Shown in pieces: positions 17,122 through 24,445 of a stretch of DNA of 64,000 nt (positions are counted from its first letter, which is position 1; every line of letters starts with the position of its first letter). Source of the stretch: Streptomyces sp. NBC_01314 (lineage in GTDB: Bacteria > Actinomycetota > Actinomycetes > Streptomycetales > Streptomycetaceae). Below the pieces are notes generated by a model, which worked only from the letters and a program-made list of their open reading frames with translations, was not told the DNA's origin and made no database searches. A program made the translations under genes and the position numbers. Where the stretch lies: assembly GCF_041435215.1 (NCBI RefSeq), contig NZ_CP108394.1, positions 2,976,001 to 3,040,000 on the forward strand, in the 5' to 3' direction.

Positions 17122-17563
17122 ACTCGCCGAGCCCTACCCGTACGTGACCACCGACGAGGACGCCGCCCAGGCGCTCCGGCTGCTGGCCCTGCACAGGCTG
17201 CCCGCGCTCCTGGTCGTCGACGCCGACGCCAAGCCGTACGCCGTCGTGCCCTGCGCCCAACTCGTCGGACGGCTCCTGCCGGGGTACACGCGGGAGAGCC
17301 CACCGATCACCGCCGTGAGCGGCGGCGGCAAGGCGGGTGGCGAGGTGCGAAGACAGGTCGAAGGGCTCACAGTCGAGGAGCTACTGCCGCCATGCTCGCT
17401 TGAGCCCCCGACCGTCGGACCGGACGCGAGTGCCACGCAGATCGCGGCCCTCATGGCACGGACGGGCTGTCCGTTGGTCGTCGTCGTCGAACACGACGGC
17501 GACCAGGCATGGTTGGCGGGCGCCGTGACGGCCGCCCGCCTGCTGCGACAACTCGTCGAATGA
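17108..17563 (+). CDS. CBS-domain protein, antiporter partner
   Basis: A 151-aa soluble protein with two CBS motifs: PYPYVTTDEDAAQALRLLAL, RLPALLVVDADAKPYAVVP, then TVGPDASATQIAALMARTGC and PLVVVVEHDGDQAWLAGAVT. CBS pairs usually sense ATP, ADP or AMP. The GTG at 17108 has GAGGAG at 7 nt and overlaps the antiporter stop by 14 nt, implying coupled translation and a regulatory role on the exchanger. The frameshifted paralogue at 11963-12423 sits downstream of nhaA. Regulation of the antiporter is an inference from context. Confidence 0.85.
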   Translation: MSARELAEPYPYVTTDEDAAQALRLLALHRLPALLVVDADAKPYAVVPCAQLVGRLLPGYTRESPPITAVSGGGKAGGEVRRQVEGLTVEELLPPCSLEPPTVGPDASATQIAALMARTGCPLVVVVEHDGDQAWLAGAVTAARLLRQLVE

Positions 17564-17683
17564 TCGTGAGCGGCCGGACGACCGGACCGATACGGCCGTC
17601 GTGACCGCGTGGCCGGCCCGGGCGTCAACGCCAGCGCTCGCGCGGCGGTCTCGGCCACGAACGCATGACCGCACCGCATCACC

Positions 17684-17773
17684 CATGCCCCTGCCCATGC
17701 CCCTGCCCCTGCCCTTGCCCCTGCCCCTGCCCCTGCCCTTGCCCTTGCCCTTGCCCTTGCCCTTGCCCTTGCC
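17684..17773 (+). repeat. Hexanucleotide tandem repeat, 15 copies of CNTGCC
   Basis: Fifteen uninterrupted hexamers of CCTGCC, CTTGCC or CATGCC. The last six units are identical CTTGCC. The array ends directly at GGAGAGG, the ribosome binding site of the gene starting at 17789. Slippage would change the 5' leader length. In one frame the array encodes alternating Leu-Pro. Confidence 0.9.
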
Positions 17774-17792
17774 GGAGAGGACGGCCCCATGA
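17685..17792 (+). CDS. Possible Leu-Pro repeat leader peptide
   Basis: A 35-codon frame entirely made of the hexamer array: MPLPMPLPLP continuing as Leu-Pro to LPERTAP. Its TGA overlaps the next gene's ATG (ATGA), the arrangement expected for translational coupling. No clear ribosome binding site precedes the first ATG, so translation is unproven and the frame may be a by-product of the repeat. Confidence 0.25.
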   Translation: MPLPMPLPLPLPLPLPLPLPLPLPLPLPLPERTAP

Positions 17793-19723
17793 CGGTGTTC
17801 CCTCAGCCCACACGCGGTGTTCCCCAGTCCGGCCACATGATCGTGGCCGGTGACGACGCGCTCGCCGAGCGGCTGGCGGGCGAACTGACAAAGGTGTACC
17901 GGGAGCGGGTCACCCTCGTCGTACCGACCGCGCGACACGCCGTCCCCGACGGGCGGGGGCGTGCCTCGGCCTTCCTCGGCCGGGTGCAGGCCGTCGTGAA
18001 CCGTACGGACGGGGATGTCGGTGCTCCGCAGGTCCTCGAAGCCGCCGAGCTGGACGCGAGCGTGCTGGCCGAGGCCGGTGTACGCGGGGCCGCCGCGCTG
18101 GCCCTGGTACATGACGACGACGAGACCAACATCCGTACCGCGCTGGCCGCCCGGCGCCTCAACCCCCGGCTGCGCCTGGTCATCCGTCTCTACAACCGCA
18201 AGCTCGGCCAGCACCTGGAGGAGCTCCTCGACCAGGCCGCCGCCCTCGCCGTCCCCGGCCTGGACCCGGCCGCCCTGGACACCTCCACCACCGTCCTGTC
18301 CGACGCCGACACGGCCGCCCCCGCCCTCGCGGCCACCGCCGTCGCGGGCACCAGCAAGGTCGTCCAGGCCGACGGGCTGCTCCTGCGGGCGGTGGAGCGC
18401 ACCCCGCCAGGGCAGGGCGAGGTCGCCGATCCCGGACTGTGCACGCTCGCCCTGCTGTCGTCGACCACCAACGACCCGGCGGGCACGGAGGGTTCGGACG
18501 CCAGCGGCCGGGAAGGGCCGACGCTGCTGCCCGACGACGAGACCGTGGCCGCCGCCACCGGACGCGGCACCGTCGTACTGGAGACCGTCACGCACACCGG
18601 CGTCGCTCCCCCGCCCCGCCGCCTCGCAGGACGAGGGCTGCCGCTCGGCTCGCTGTTCTCACGCAGGTTGCGCTGGTCGCTGGCCGGACTCATGGCGTGC
18701 GTGGTCGGCCTGGCCGTCGCGACCTGGGTGACCACCGGCGGCCACCCGCTGCACGCCGCCTACCTCACCCTGCTCGACCTCTTCGCCATCAACGACCCCG
18801 CACTCGACGAGCCCACGACCCGCCAGGTGCTCCAACTCCTGGCCGGACTGGCCGGATTACTGTTCCTGCCCGTGCTGCTGGCCGCCGCCCTGGAGGCGTA
18901 CGGCACCTTCCGCACCGCCTCCGCCCTGCGCCGCCCGCCCCGCGGCCTGTCCGACCACGTCGTCCTGCTCGGCCTCGGCAAGATCGGCACTCGGGTCCTG
19001 GCCCGGCTGACGGAACTCGGCATCCCCGTGGTGTGTGTGGAGGAGGATCCCGAGGCACGCGGCATCCCGCTCGCCCGCCGCCTGCGCGTGCCCACCGTCA
19101 TCGGCGACGTCACCCAGGAAGGCGTCCTGGAAGCCGCCAAGATCCACCGCGCCCACGCCCTGCTCGCCCTCACCAGCATCGACACCACCAACCTCGAAGC
19201 GGCCCTGTACGCCCGCTCCGTCAAACCGGACCTACGCGTCGCGCTGCGCCTGTACGACGACGACTTCGCCACCGCCGTCCACCGCACCCTGCGCGCCGCC
19301 CACCCCCACGCGCTCACCCGCAGCCGCAGCGTCTCGACCCTCGCCGCGCCCGCCTTCGCCGGGGCCATGATGGGCCGCCAGATCCTGGGCGCGATCCCCG
19401 TCGAACGCCGGGTCCTCCTCTTCGCCGCCCTGGACGTCGCCGGTCATCCGCAGCTCGAAGGCCGCACCATCACCGAGTCCTTCCGTGCCGGCGCCTGGCG
19501 GGTCATCGCCCTGGACACCGCCGCCCCCGGCGACCGGATGCCCGACCTCGCCTCCACTCCGGCCCACGACGAGATCGACCACCCCGCCGGACTCGTCTGG
19601 GACCTCCACCCCGGCTACGTCCTCCGACCGCAGGACCGCGTCGTACTCGCCACAACCCGGCAAGGTCTCGCCGAACTCCTCGGCCGACAGCCCCGGCTCC
19701 GGGCACGGTCCTCCGACGTCTAG
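17789..19723 (+). CDS. Two-RCK-domain, channel-like NAD-binding membrane protein
   Basis: A 644-aa protein. Residues about 15-160 are a first Rossmann-like TrkA-N domain with a degenerate glycine motif (MIVAGDDALAERL). Two transmembrane helices flank a short loop at about 288-310 and 345-367, reminiscent of the pore region of K+ channels or CASTOR/POLLUX-type proteins. A second TrkA-N domain starts VVLLGLGKIGTRVLARLTEL, with DVTQEGVLEAAKI later, followed by a TrkA-C-like end. It probably gates or forms an ion conduction path responsive to NAD(H) or nucleotides. ATG 17789 follows GGAGAGG. The loop lacks an obvious TVGYG filter, so K+ selectivity is unproven. Confidence 0.82.
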   Translation: MTVFPQPTRGVPQSGHMIVAGDDALAERLAGELTKVYRERVTLVVPTARHAVPDGRGRASAFLGRVQAVVNRTDGDVGAPQVLEAAELDASVLAEAGVRGAAALALVHDDDETNIRTALAARRLNPRLRLVIRLYNRKLGQHLEELLDQAAALAVPGLDPAALDTSTTVLSDADTAAPALAATAVAGTSKVVQADGLLLRAVERTPPGQGEVADPGLCTLALLSSTTNDPAGTEGSDASGREGPTLLPDDETVAAATGRGTVVLETVTHTGVAPPPRRLAGRGLPLGSLFSRRLRWSLAGLMACVVGLAVATWVTTGGHPLHAAYLTLLDLFAINDPALDEPTTRQVLQLLAGLAGLLFLPVLLAAALEAYGTFRTASALRRPPRGLSDHVVLLGLGKIGTRVLARLTELGIPVVCVEEDPEARGIPLARRLRVPTVIGDVTQEGVLEAAKIHRAHALLALTSIDTTNLEAALYARSVKPDLRVALRLYDDDFATAVHRTLRAAHPHALTRSRSVSTLAAPAFAGAMMGRQILGAIPVERRVLLFAALDVAGHPQLEGRTITESFRAGAWRVIALDTAAPGDRMPDLASTPAHDEIDHPAGLVWDLHPGYVLRPQDRVVLATTRQGLAELLGRQPRLRARSSDV

Positions 19724-19812
19724 AGCGAGCCTCAACGGAAGTCGGCAGCAGCAGCCCCGCACGAGCATCCAGGACATACGGGAGCCGACCCACGAGACAC
19801 ACATGATGCGCC

Positions 19813-19847
19813 AGAAGCCCGGACGGCTGTCTGCCGTCCGGGCTTCT
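19813..19847. terminator. Bidirectional terminator
   Basis: Perfect 15-bp inverted repeat (19813-19827 with 19833-19847) and a 5-nt loop between the convergent RCK gene and the flotillin gene, with TTCT at the plus-strand 3' side. Confidence 0.88.
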
Positions 19848-19903
19848 CCGATGCCGCAGGTGCGGTCACTCGGGCTTACTTGGTCAATCGGACTGACTCG
19901 GGC

Positions 19904-21331
19904 TCACTCGGTGATTTCGACCTTGCCGTTGGCTGTCACGGTGGCCGCGCTCGTCTTCGCCGTCCGTCCTTGGGTGAGTCCCTGGAGGAGTTGGGCGAGG
20001 TCGACTCCGGTGGTGGAGCTGAGGAGTTCCATGCCCTGGGCGACGTTGTCGGCGACGGCGCGCGGGAGCTGTCCGGCACCGTCGGTGGAGATGATGGTCA
20101 GCTTGTCCACGGCCGCCAGCGGCTCGGCGGCCTTGGCGACGACCTGCGGCAGCACCTCGACCAGCATCTGGAGCACGGCCGCGTCGCCGTACCGCTCGAA
20201 GGCGTCGGCCTTCTTGTGCATGGCCCCGGCCTCGGCCGCGCCCTTGGCGGCGATGGCTGCCGCTTCCGCGTCACCTTCGAGGCGTACGGCATCGGCGAGC
20301 GCCGCACGGTGTGCCTTCTCGCCCTCACCGGTGAGCCGGGCCCGCTCGGCCTCCGCCTCCGCCTCCTTGACCAGGGCGATACGGCGGCCTTCGGCCTCCT
20401 GCTCGGCCTGGTAGCGGGCGGCGTCGGCGGGCTTGCGGACCTTGGTGTCCAGCTCACGGTCGGTCAGCTCGGCCTGGCGGGCGGCGACCTTCTCCTGCTC
20501 GCTGAGGACTTCCTGCTCGCGGGCGGCTTCGGCGAGAGGGCCTGCCGCGTTGGCGCGGGCAGCCGCCTCGTCCGTCTCGGCCTTGATCTCGGCCTGCTTC
20601 AGGGCGAAGGTCCGCTGCGCGATGGCGATCTCCTCCTCCGCCTTGAGGCGGGCCTGCTCGGAGGCGCGCCGGGCGACGGCCTCAGCGATGTCCGCCTCCT
20701 GCTTGGCGCGAGCCGCCTCGGGCCGCCCGAGGTCCTCCAGGTAGGAGCCCTCGGTGGTGATGTCCTGGATCTGGAAGGCGTCCAGCACGAGTCCCTGCCC
20801 CGACAGGCTGGCCTCGGCCTCCTCGGCCACCTGACCGGCGAACGCGGCACGGTCGCGGATGATGTCCTCCACCGACATCCGGCCGACGATGGAGCGCAGC
20901 GCGCCGGACAGCACCTCCTGGGTGAACCCGACGATGCCGTCCTGCTGCATCAGGAACCGCTGGGCGGCGGCGCGTATGGAGTCCTCGGTGCCGCCGACCT
21001 TGACGATCGCGACGCCCTCCAGATTGGCCTTGACCCCGCGCAGGGTGACCGCGCCCCGCACGGCGATCGGAATGTGCCGGCTGGACAGGTCCAGGGTGAA
21101 CTTCTGCTGCACGAAGGGCACGACGAAGACACCGCCGCCGACCACGACCTTCTGACCGCTGTTGTCGGTGAACACCCGCCCGGTCTCCGGGTCGGTGGAC
21201 TTCTTGCCGCGCCGCCCGGTGACGATGAACGCCTCACTGGGCCCCGCGACCTTGTAGCGGGTGACCACCACCAGGGCCAGCAGGACCAGGAGTACGACGA
21301 CTCCCGCCACCGCGACGAGTACAGGGCTCAT
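19904..21331 (-). CDS. Flotillin-like SPFH protein
   Basis: A 475-aa protein. An N-terminal hydrophobic anchor (about 4-24) is followed by the SPFH/band-7 domain (SEAFIVTGRRGKKSTDPETG to about 200, including QDGIVGFTQEVLSGALRSIV and MSVEDIIRDRAAFAGQV). A long Ala/Glu-rich coiled coil (about 210-400) and a flotillin-type C-terminus (QMLVEVLPQVVAKAAEPLAA) complete it. Flotillins organise membrane microdomains. The NfeD-like gene upstream (21480-21989) is the usual partner and is transcribed in the same direction. ATG 21331 follows GAGAGGA. Confidence 0.92.
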   Translation of the reverse strand: MSPVLVAVAGVVVLLVLLALVVVTRYKVAGPSEAFIVTGRRGKKSTDPETGRVFTDNSGQKVVVGGGVFVVPFVQQKFTLDLSSRHIPIAVRGAVTLRGVKANLEGVAIVKVGGTEDSIRAAAQRFLMQQDGIVGFTQEVLSGALRSIVGRMSVEDIIRDRAAFAGQVAEEAEASLSGQGLVLDAFQIQDITTEGSYLEDLGRPEAARAKQEADIAEAVARRASEQARLKAEEEIAIAQRTFALKQAEIKAETDEAAARANAAGPLAEAAREQEVLSEQEKVAARQAELTDRELDTKVRKPADAARYQAEQEAEGRRIALVKEAEAEAERARLTGEGEKAHRAALADAVRLEGDAEAAAIAAKGAAEAGAMHKKADAFERYGDAAVLQMLVEVLPQVVAKAAEPLAAVDKLTIISTDGAGQLPRAVADNVAQGMELLSSTTGVDLAQLLQGLTQGRTAKTSAATVTANGKVEITE

Positions 21332-21422
21332 GGTGAATATCCTCTCAGCCGTCCCCCGAGGGCGGCGAAATGAAATCGGATCAGGAACGCAGATTGAGAT
21401 CAGGAGCAGATGCAGATACAGA

Positions 21423-21441
21423 CAGGCAGGCAGGCAGGCAG
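21423..21441 (+). repeat. Short tetranucleotide repeat CAGG
   Basis: Four full CAGG units plus a partial unit in the AG-rich spacer between the flotillin and NfeD-like genes. Function unknown. Confidence 0.7.
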
Positions 21442-21479
21442 ACAAAGGGCCCGGTCTGCCGGAAGACGCGGCGTGGCGG

Positions 21480-21989
21480 TCAGCGCTCGACGAGCCGGAC
21501 CTGGACGGACGTCTCCGACAGCGACGCCTCGACCCACACTTCGGCGCCTCGCGGGACATGCACATGGCTCCTGGCGGCGAGCTTCAGCGGCTGCCCGGCG
21601 AGATACACCAGCACCTCGCCGTACCCCTCGGCCGGAATGGCCGTGACCACGGAGCCGGAACTGCCGATGAGGTCGCCGCCGCGTGGAGCGGCCGCGGTCC
21701 GATCACTCATCAGTGCGCGGCTGAACCGATACGTCCCCCAGCCCGCGCCGACGCCCGCCACCACCCCCACACCGGTGGCCCCCGCGGCCCCCAGCCCGGT
21801 GGTGCCGAGCACGATCGCGCCGCTGAAGCCCAACATCGACACGAACCCGGCAATGACCGGCAGCGACAGCAAGCCGTCGAAGACACCGTCCAGCACTCCG
21901 TCGAGCACCCCTTCGAGGAGCCCGTCGAAGATCAACGAGAAGGCGAGCAGCACCAGCCCCGCGATACCGAGACCCAGAAACCAGCTCAT
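21480..21989 (-). CDS. NfeD-like (YuaF-type) membrane protein
   Basis: A 169-aa protein. Three hydrophobic segments occupy the first half. The first loop carries a heptad-like repetition (LLEGVLDGVLDGVFDGLL), and Gly/Ala-rich helices follow. The C-terminal soluble part (IGSSGSVVTAIPAEGYGEVL, VYLAGQPLKLAARS, VPRGAEVWVE) fits the OB-fold domain of NfeD proteins that accompany flotillins, as in Bacillus YuaF-FloT. ATG 21989 has a strong AAGGAGGGG site. Transcribed into the flotillin gene with a 148-nt spacer. Confidence 0.78.
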   Translation of the reverse strand: MSWFLGLGIAGLVLLAFSLIFDGLLEGVLDGVLDGVFDGLLSLPVIAGFVSMLGFSGAIVLGTTGLGAAGATGVGVVAGVGAGWGTYRFSRALMSDRTAAAPRGGDLIGSSGSVVTAIPAEGYGEVLVYLAGQPLKLAARSHVHVPRGAEVWVEASLSETSVQVRLVER

Positions 21990-22057
21990 ACGGGCCCCTC
22001 CTTCGTACGACGACCCCCTGCGCACGAATGTTCCCATACAGCCCCGGCGCGCCACAC

Positions 22058-22072
22058 TGCCGGACTCCGGCA
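22058..22072. promoter_or_regulatory. Palindrome TGCCGG-N3-CCGGCA, copy 3
   Basis: TGCCGGACTCCGGCA in the gap between the divergent NfeD-like gene (69 nt upstream of its start) and the PH-domain gene. Confidence 0.45.
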
Positions 22073-22274
22073 ATCTTTACGCGGTCTTCATGCTCGTCTT
22101 CTGCAGCCGCCGACGGGCCGGCGTCCCTCGGGCCATCGCCCGGCGCCCGCCGACCCGCACTCGCCCTCCAGGTCGACCCTGCCTGCCATGCCGGTCCCCG
22201 GCAGCATCCCAGCAGCCACAGTGCGCCCCTTGGACCTGTTGTCGGCGGACGAGGGCCATGTACGGTTCCCCTCG

Positions 22275-22298
22275 GTGTGCCGGGAAGCCTGGTCGGCG
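22275..22298 (+). promoter_or_regulatory. Conserved leader element, copy D (PH-domain gene)
   Basis: The 24-nt element with C at the variable pyrimidine, ending 30 nt before GTG 22329. As in copy C it is preceded by GGTTCCCC at the same distance, so similarity extends over about 35 nt. Confidence 0.65.
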
Positions 22299-22328
22299 GT
22301 CCGCTTCGATCTGCCCCGGAGGCATCCA

Positions 22329-22988
22329 GTGACCATCCCCGGCCTCGCCGCGTACCTGCGGACGCGGCGCACCGCACACAGAGACAACAGACGCCGGCGG
22401 CACCTGATCCGTGAACAGCGGCTCGACGCGCTGGCCCGAGAGACGGCACCACCGCCGACGCCGCCGAGCTGGCGCGCCGGCCGGGGTGGACGCGTTCTCG
22501 CCGTCCTCTGGGGTGCACAGTTTCTGTGGTTCGTCGTGCGTCCGGCCGCAGAGGAGGAGGCCCGCGCCACTCCGGGTGACTGGATCTTCCTGTTCTGGGC
22601 GTCGCTGGTCGCCACATGGGTGGGTTGCCGCCTGGGAATGTGGCGAGTCACCGCAGGCCGCAGTGGTGTGTGGATACGGCGGTTCCGAACCGTCGTGTTT
22701 CTTCCCTGGCAGGAGATCAGCCGTGTGGACATGCGGCGGGATGGCTTGCTGGAGTTCTTCGACGGTCACAGACAACCCATGGCCGGGCTGTACGGCCCAG
22801 CGTGGCTGAACCGGATCCTCCGCCGTCCCGATGCCGGACAGCGGACGGCCGACCTCCTGACGGTCATGGCCCGGCACCCTCGCCTGCGCCCGGGCACGGA
22901 TCCCGACCGGCGGCTCAGGAGCCGGCCGTTCGCCGTGTGGTCGCCCCTGACCATGTGCGTCATCGCCATGGCGGGCCTGATCTCCTGA
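22329..22988 (+). CDS. PH-domain membrane protein
   Basis: A 219-aa protein. A basic N-terminus (RTRRTAHRDNRRRRHLIREQ) precedes two membrane segments (about 62-80 and 92-115). The next part, VTAGRSGVWIRRFRTVVFLP, WQEISRVDMRRDGLLEFFDG, fits the small bacterial PH domain of PF10756 proteins. A last hydrophobic segment closes the protein. GTG 22329 follows CCGGAGG. The function of this family is unknown. The gene shares the conserved leader element with two antiporters, suggesting common control. Confidence 0.65.
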   Translation: MTIPGLAAYLRTRRTAHRDNRRRRHLIREQRLDALARETAPPPTPPSWRAGRGGRVLAVLWGAQFLWFVVRPAAEEEARATPGDWIFLFWASLVATWVGCRLGMWRVTAGRSGVWIRRFRTVVFLPWQEISRVDMRRDGLLEFFDGHRQPMAGLYGPAWLNRILRRPDAGQRTADLLTVMARHPRLRPGTDPDRRLRSRPFAVWSPLTMCVIAMAGLIS

Positions 22989-23049
22989 CGGCGACGCCAG
23001 CCTGGCCCCGGGCAGGCGGCTCTCGGCAGCGTTAGCTCTTCCGGAGTTG

Positions 23050-23358
23050 TCAGCCCCGGGCCCGGTTGTCCTTGAGCGCGGACAACAGAAACAGAACGCC
23101 CGCGGAGACGAAGGATCCGATACCGAAAGCCGCGCTGACCATGACCACGTCGTACGAGGCGTTCGCCAGGCGGGGCACACCGTTGGCCAACATGCCCCCG
23201 TACAGGCACAGAAGTCCGTAGGCACGGGGGCGCAGGCCGCCGGTGTGCCGGCGCATCCACGGCGGAACCCATCCAGACAAGATCGCGATCGCCGGCACCA
23301 ATATCAGAACGCTGGAAATGGCCAGAGCGATCCAGTGGTAGAGCGGATTACCGTGCAC
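23050..23358 (-). CDS. Small membrane protein
   Basis: A 102-aa protein with three hydrophobic segments (about 8-28, 45-60 and 70-92) and a basic C-terminus. GTG 23358 follows GTGAGG at normal spacing. A TGCCGG palindrome lies 86 nt upstream. No family recognised. Confidence 0.6.
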   Translation of the reverse strand: MHGNPLYHWIALAISSVLILVPAIAILSGWVPPWMRRHTGGLRPRAYGLLCLYGGMLANGVPRLANASYDVVMVSAAFGIGSFVSAGVLFLLSALKDNRARG

Positions 23359-23443
23359 GAGTCCTCACCTTCTCTCTGACCGTCGCGCGTGGTCCGCCCC
23401 CGGCAGCGCGGTCGACGATAGAGCCACTCCACGACGGCCGCCA

Positions 23444-23458
23444 TGCCGGATTCCGGCA
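23444..23458. promoter_or_regulatory. Palindrome TGCCGG-N3-CCGGCA, copy 4
   Basis: TGCCGGATTCCGGCA in the divergent spacer between the small membrane gene and the TerD gene. Confidence 0.45.
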
Positions 23459-23679
23459 GTCCTGGATACGCTTCGCTGCTTGGTGCCGCCATGCGGCAGG
23501 GCTGATCGGCAGACCGCCAGGCCCAGTGACACGACGCGAGCAGCGGAGGACAGCAGGCCGACGCCCCACCCCACGCATTCGGGCCCGGCTACGCCTGCTT
23601 CAACAGCTCGGCCGAGAGCCATACTTGACCACGCGGGGAGAAGCCCGTGGTGGCCAGATGCGGGAGAGGCAGCGATCCG

Positions 23680-24213
23680 GTGAGCAGCGACAGCGTGGGC
23701 GTGGGAAAGGTCGGGGTGCGGATCAAGTGGGACCCCAGCCACTGGAACGAGCCACCCCACCATCTCGACATCATCGCCGCGACCTACTCGTCGGACGCGC
23801 CCCATGGGCGGCCCGAGTACGTCGTCCACTTCGACAGCCGCTCACCGGACGGCACCATCAACATGGCCCGGCACAGCCAGACCGGTCAGGGCTTCGGCTA
23901 CGTCGAGGAGATGACCCTGGAACTCGATCGCCTCGCCCCCTCCTTCGCGCGGGTGGTCGTCGGAGTCGCGATCCACCAGAACAGCGGCCACAAGACCTTC
24001 GGCGACATGTCGAACGCCGGAGTACTGGTCGTCGAGGGTTACCGCGAACTGCTGAAGGACGACTTCTCGCAGGTCGCCGGATCCACTGCCGCAACGGTCG
24101 CGGAGTTCACAAGAACCGCTTCGGGGGCGTGGGAGTTTCAGGAGATGATCCGGGGGTTCGACACCGAACCGGGGGTCTTCACCGCTGAGATGGGCGGCGC
24201 TCCACAGCCGTGA
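23680..24213 (+). CDS. TerD-family protein
   Basis: About 177 aa. VGVRIKWDPSHWNEPPHHLD, EEMTLELDRLAPSFARVVVG and IHQNSGHKTFGDMSNAGVLV, then FQEMIRGFDTEPGVF, is the TerD/CABP fold. Homologues bind Ca2+ and are linked to tellurite resistance and stress or differentiation in Streptomyces. The first acidic calcium site (usually DLD near the N-terminus) is weak here (KWDP). GTG 23680 is preferred over GTG 23647 because GGAGAGG precedes it. A decayed partial copy lies at 27815-28080. Confidence 0.8.
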   Translation: MSSDSVGVGKVGVRIKWDPSHWNEPPHHLDIIAATYSSDAPHGRPEYVVHFDSRSPDGTINMARHSQTGQGFGYVEEMTLELDRLAPSFARVVVGVAIHQNSGHKTFGDMSNAGVLVVEGYRELLKDDFSQVAGSTAATVAEFTRTASGAWEFQEMIRGFDTEPGVFTAEMGGAPQP

Positions 24214-24285
24214 CAGCCTCGTCACCGCTCACAGCCATCGCCGCGCAACGGGGGCACAGCTCACCACTCGGCTGGACCAACCAGT

Positions 24286-24423
24286 GTGTGGCTCACGCTC
24301 CGGCTGACCGCCGCGGACAGACTCGCCGATGCCGGCCTCGACCTGGACGCGGCCCGCACCGCCGTTTCCGACGGTTTCCCCGGCTATGCCCTGCCGGTCC
24401 CGGAGAAGCCCCACACGGTGTAG
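24286..24423 (+). pseudogene. Short coding remnant, family unknown
   Basis: A 45-codon stretch, VWLTLRLTAADRLADAGLDL through GYALPVPEKPHTV, has protein-like composition but no start signal and no recognisable family. It is likely the tail of a lost gene. Confidence 0.3.
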
Positions 24424-24445
24424 GCCGGTCACCTGCTGCGCGAAG

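Noticed and set aside
17601..17684. Extension of the Leu-Pro frame upstream of the repeat
   Set aside because: Composition is not protein-like and no start signal is present. Only the frame beginning in the repeat is mentioned.
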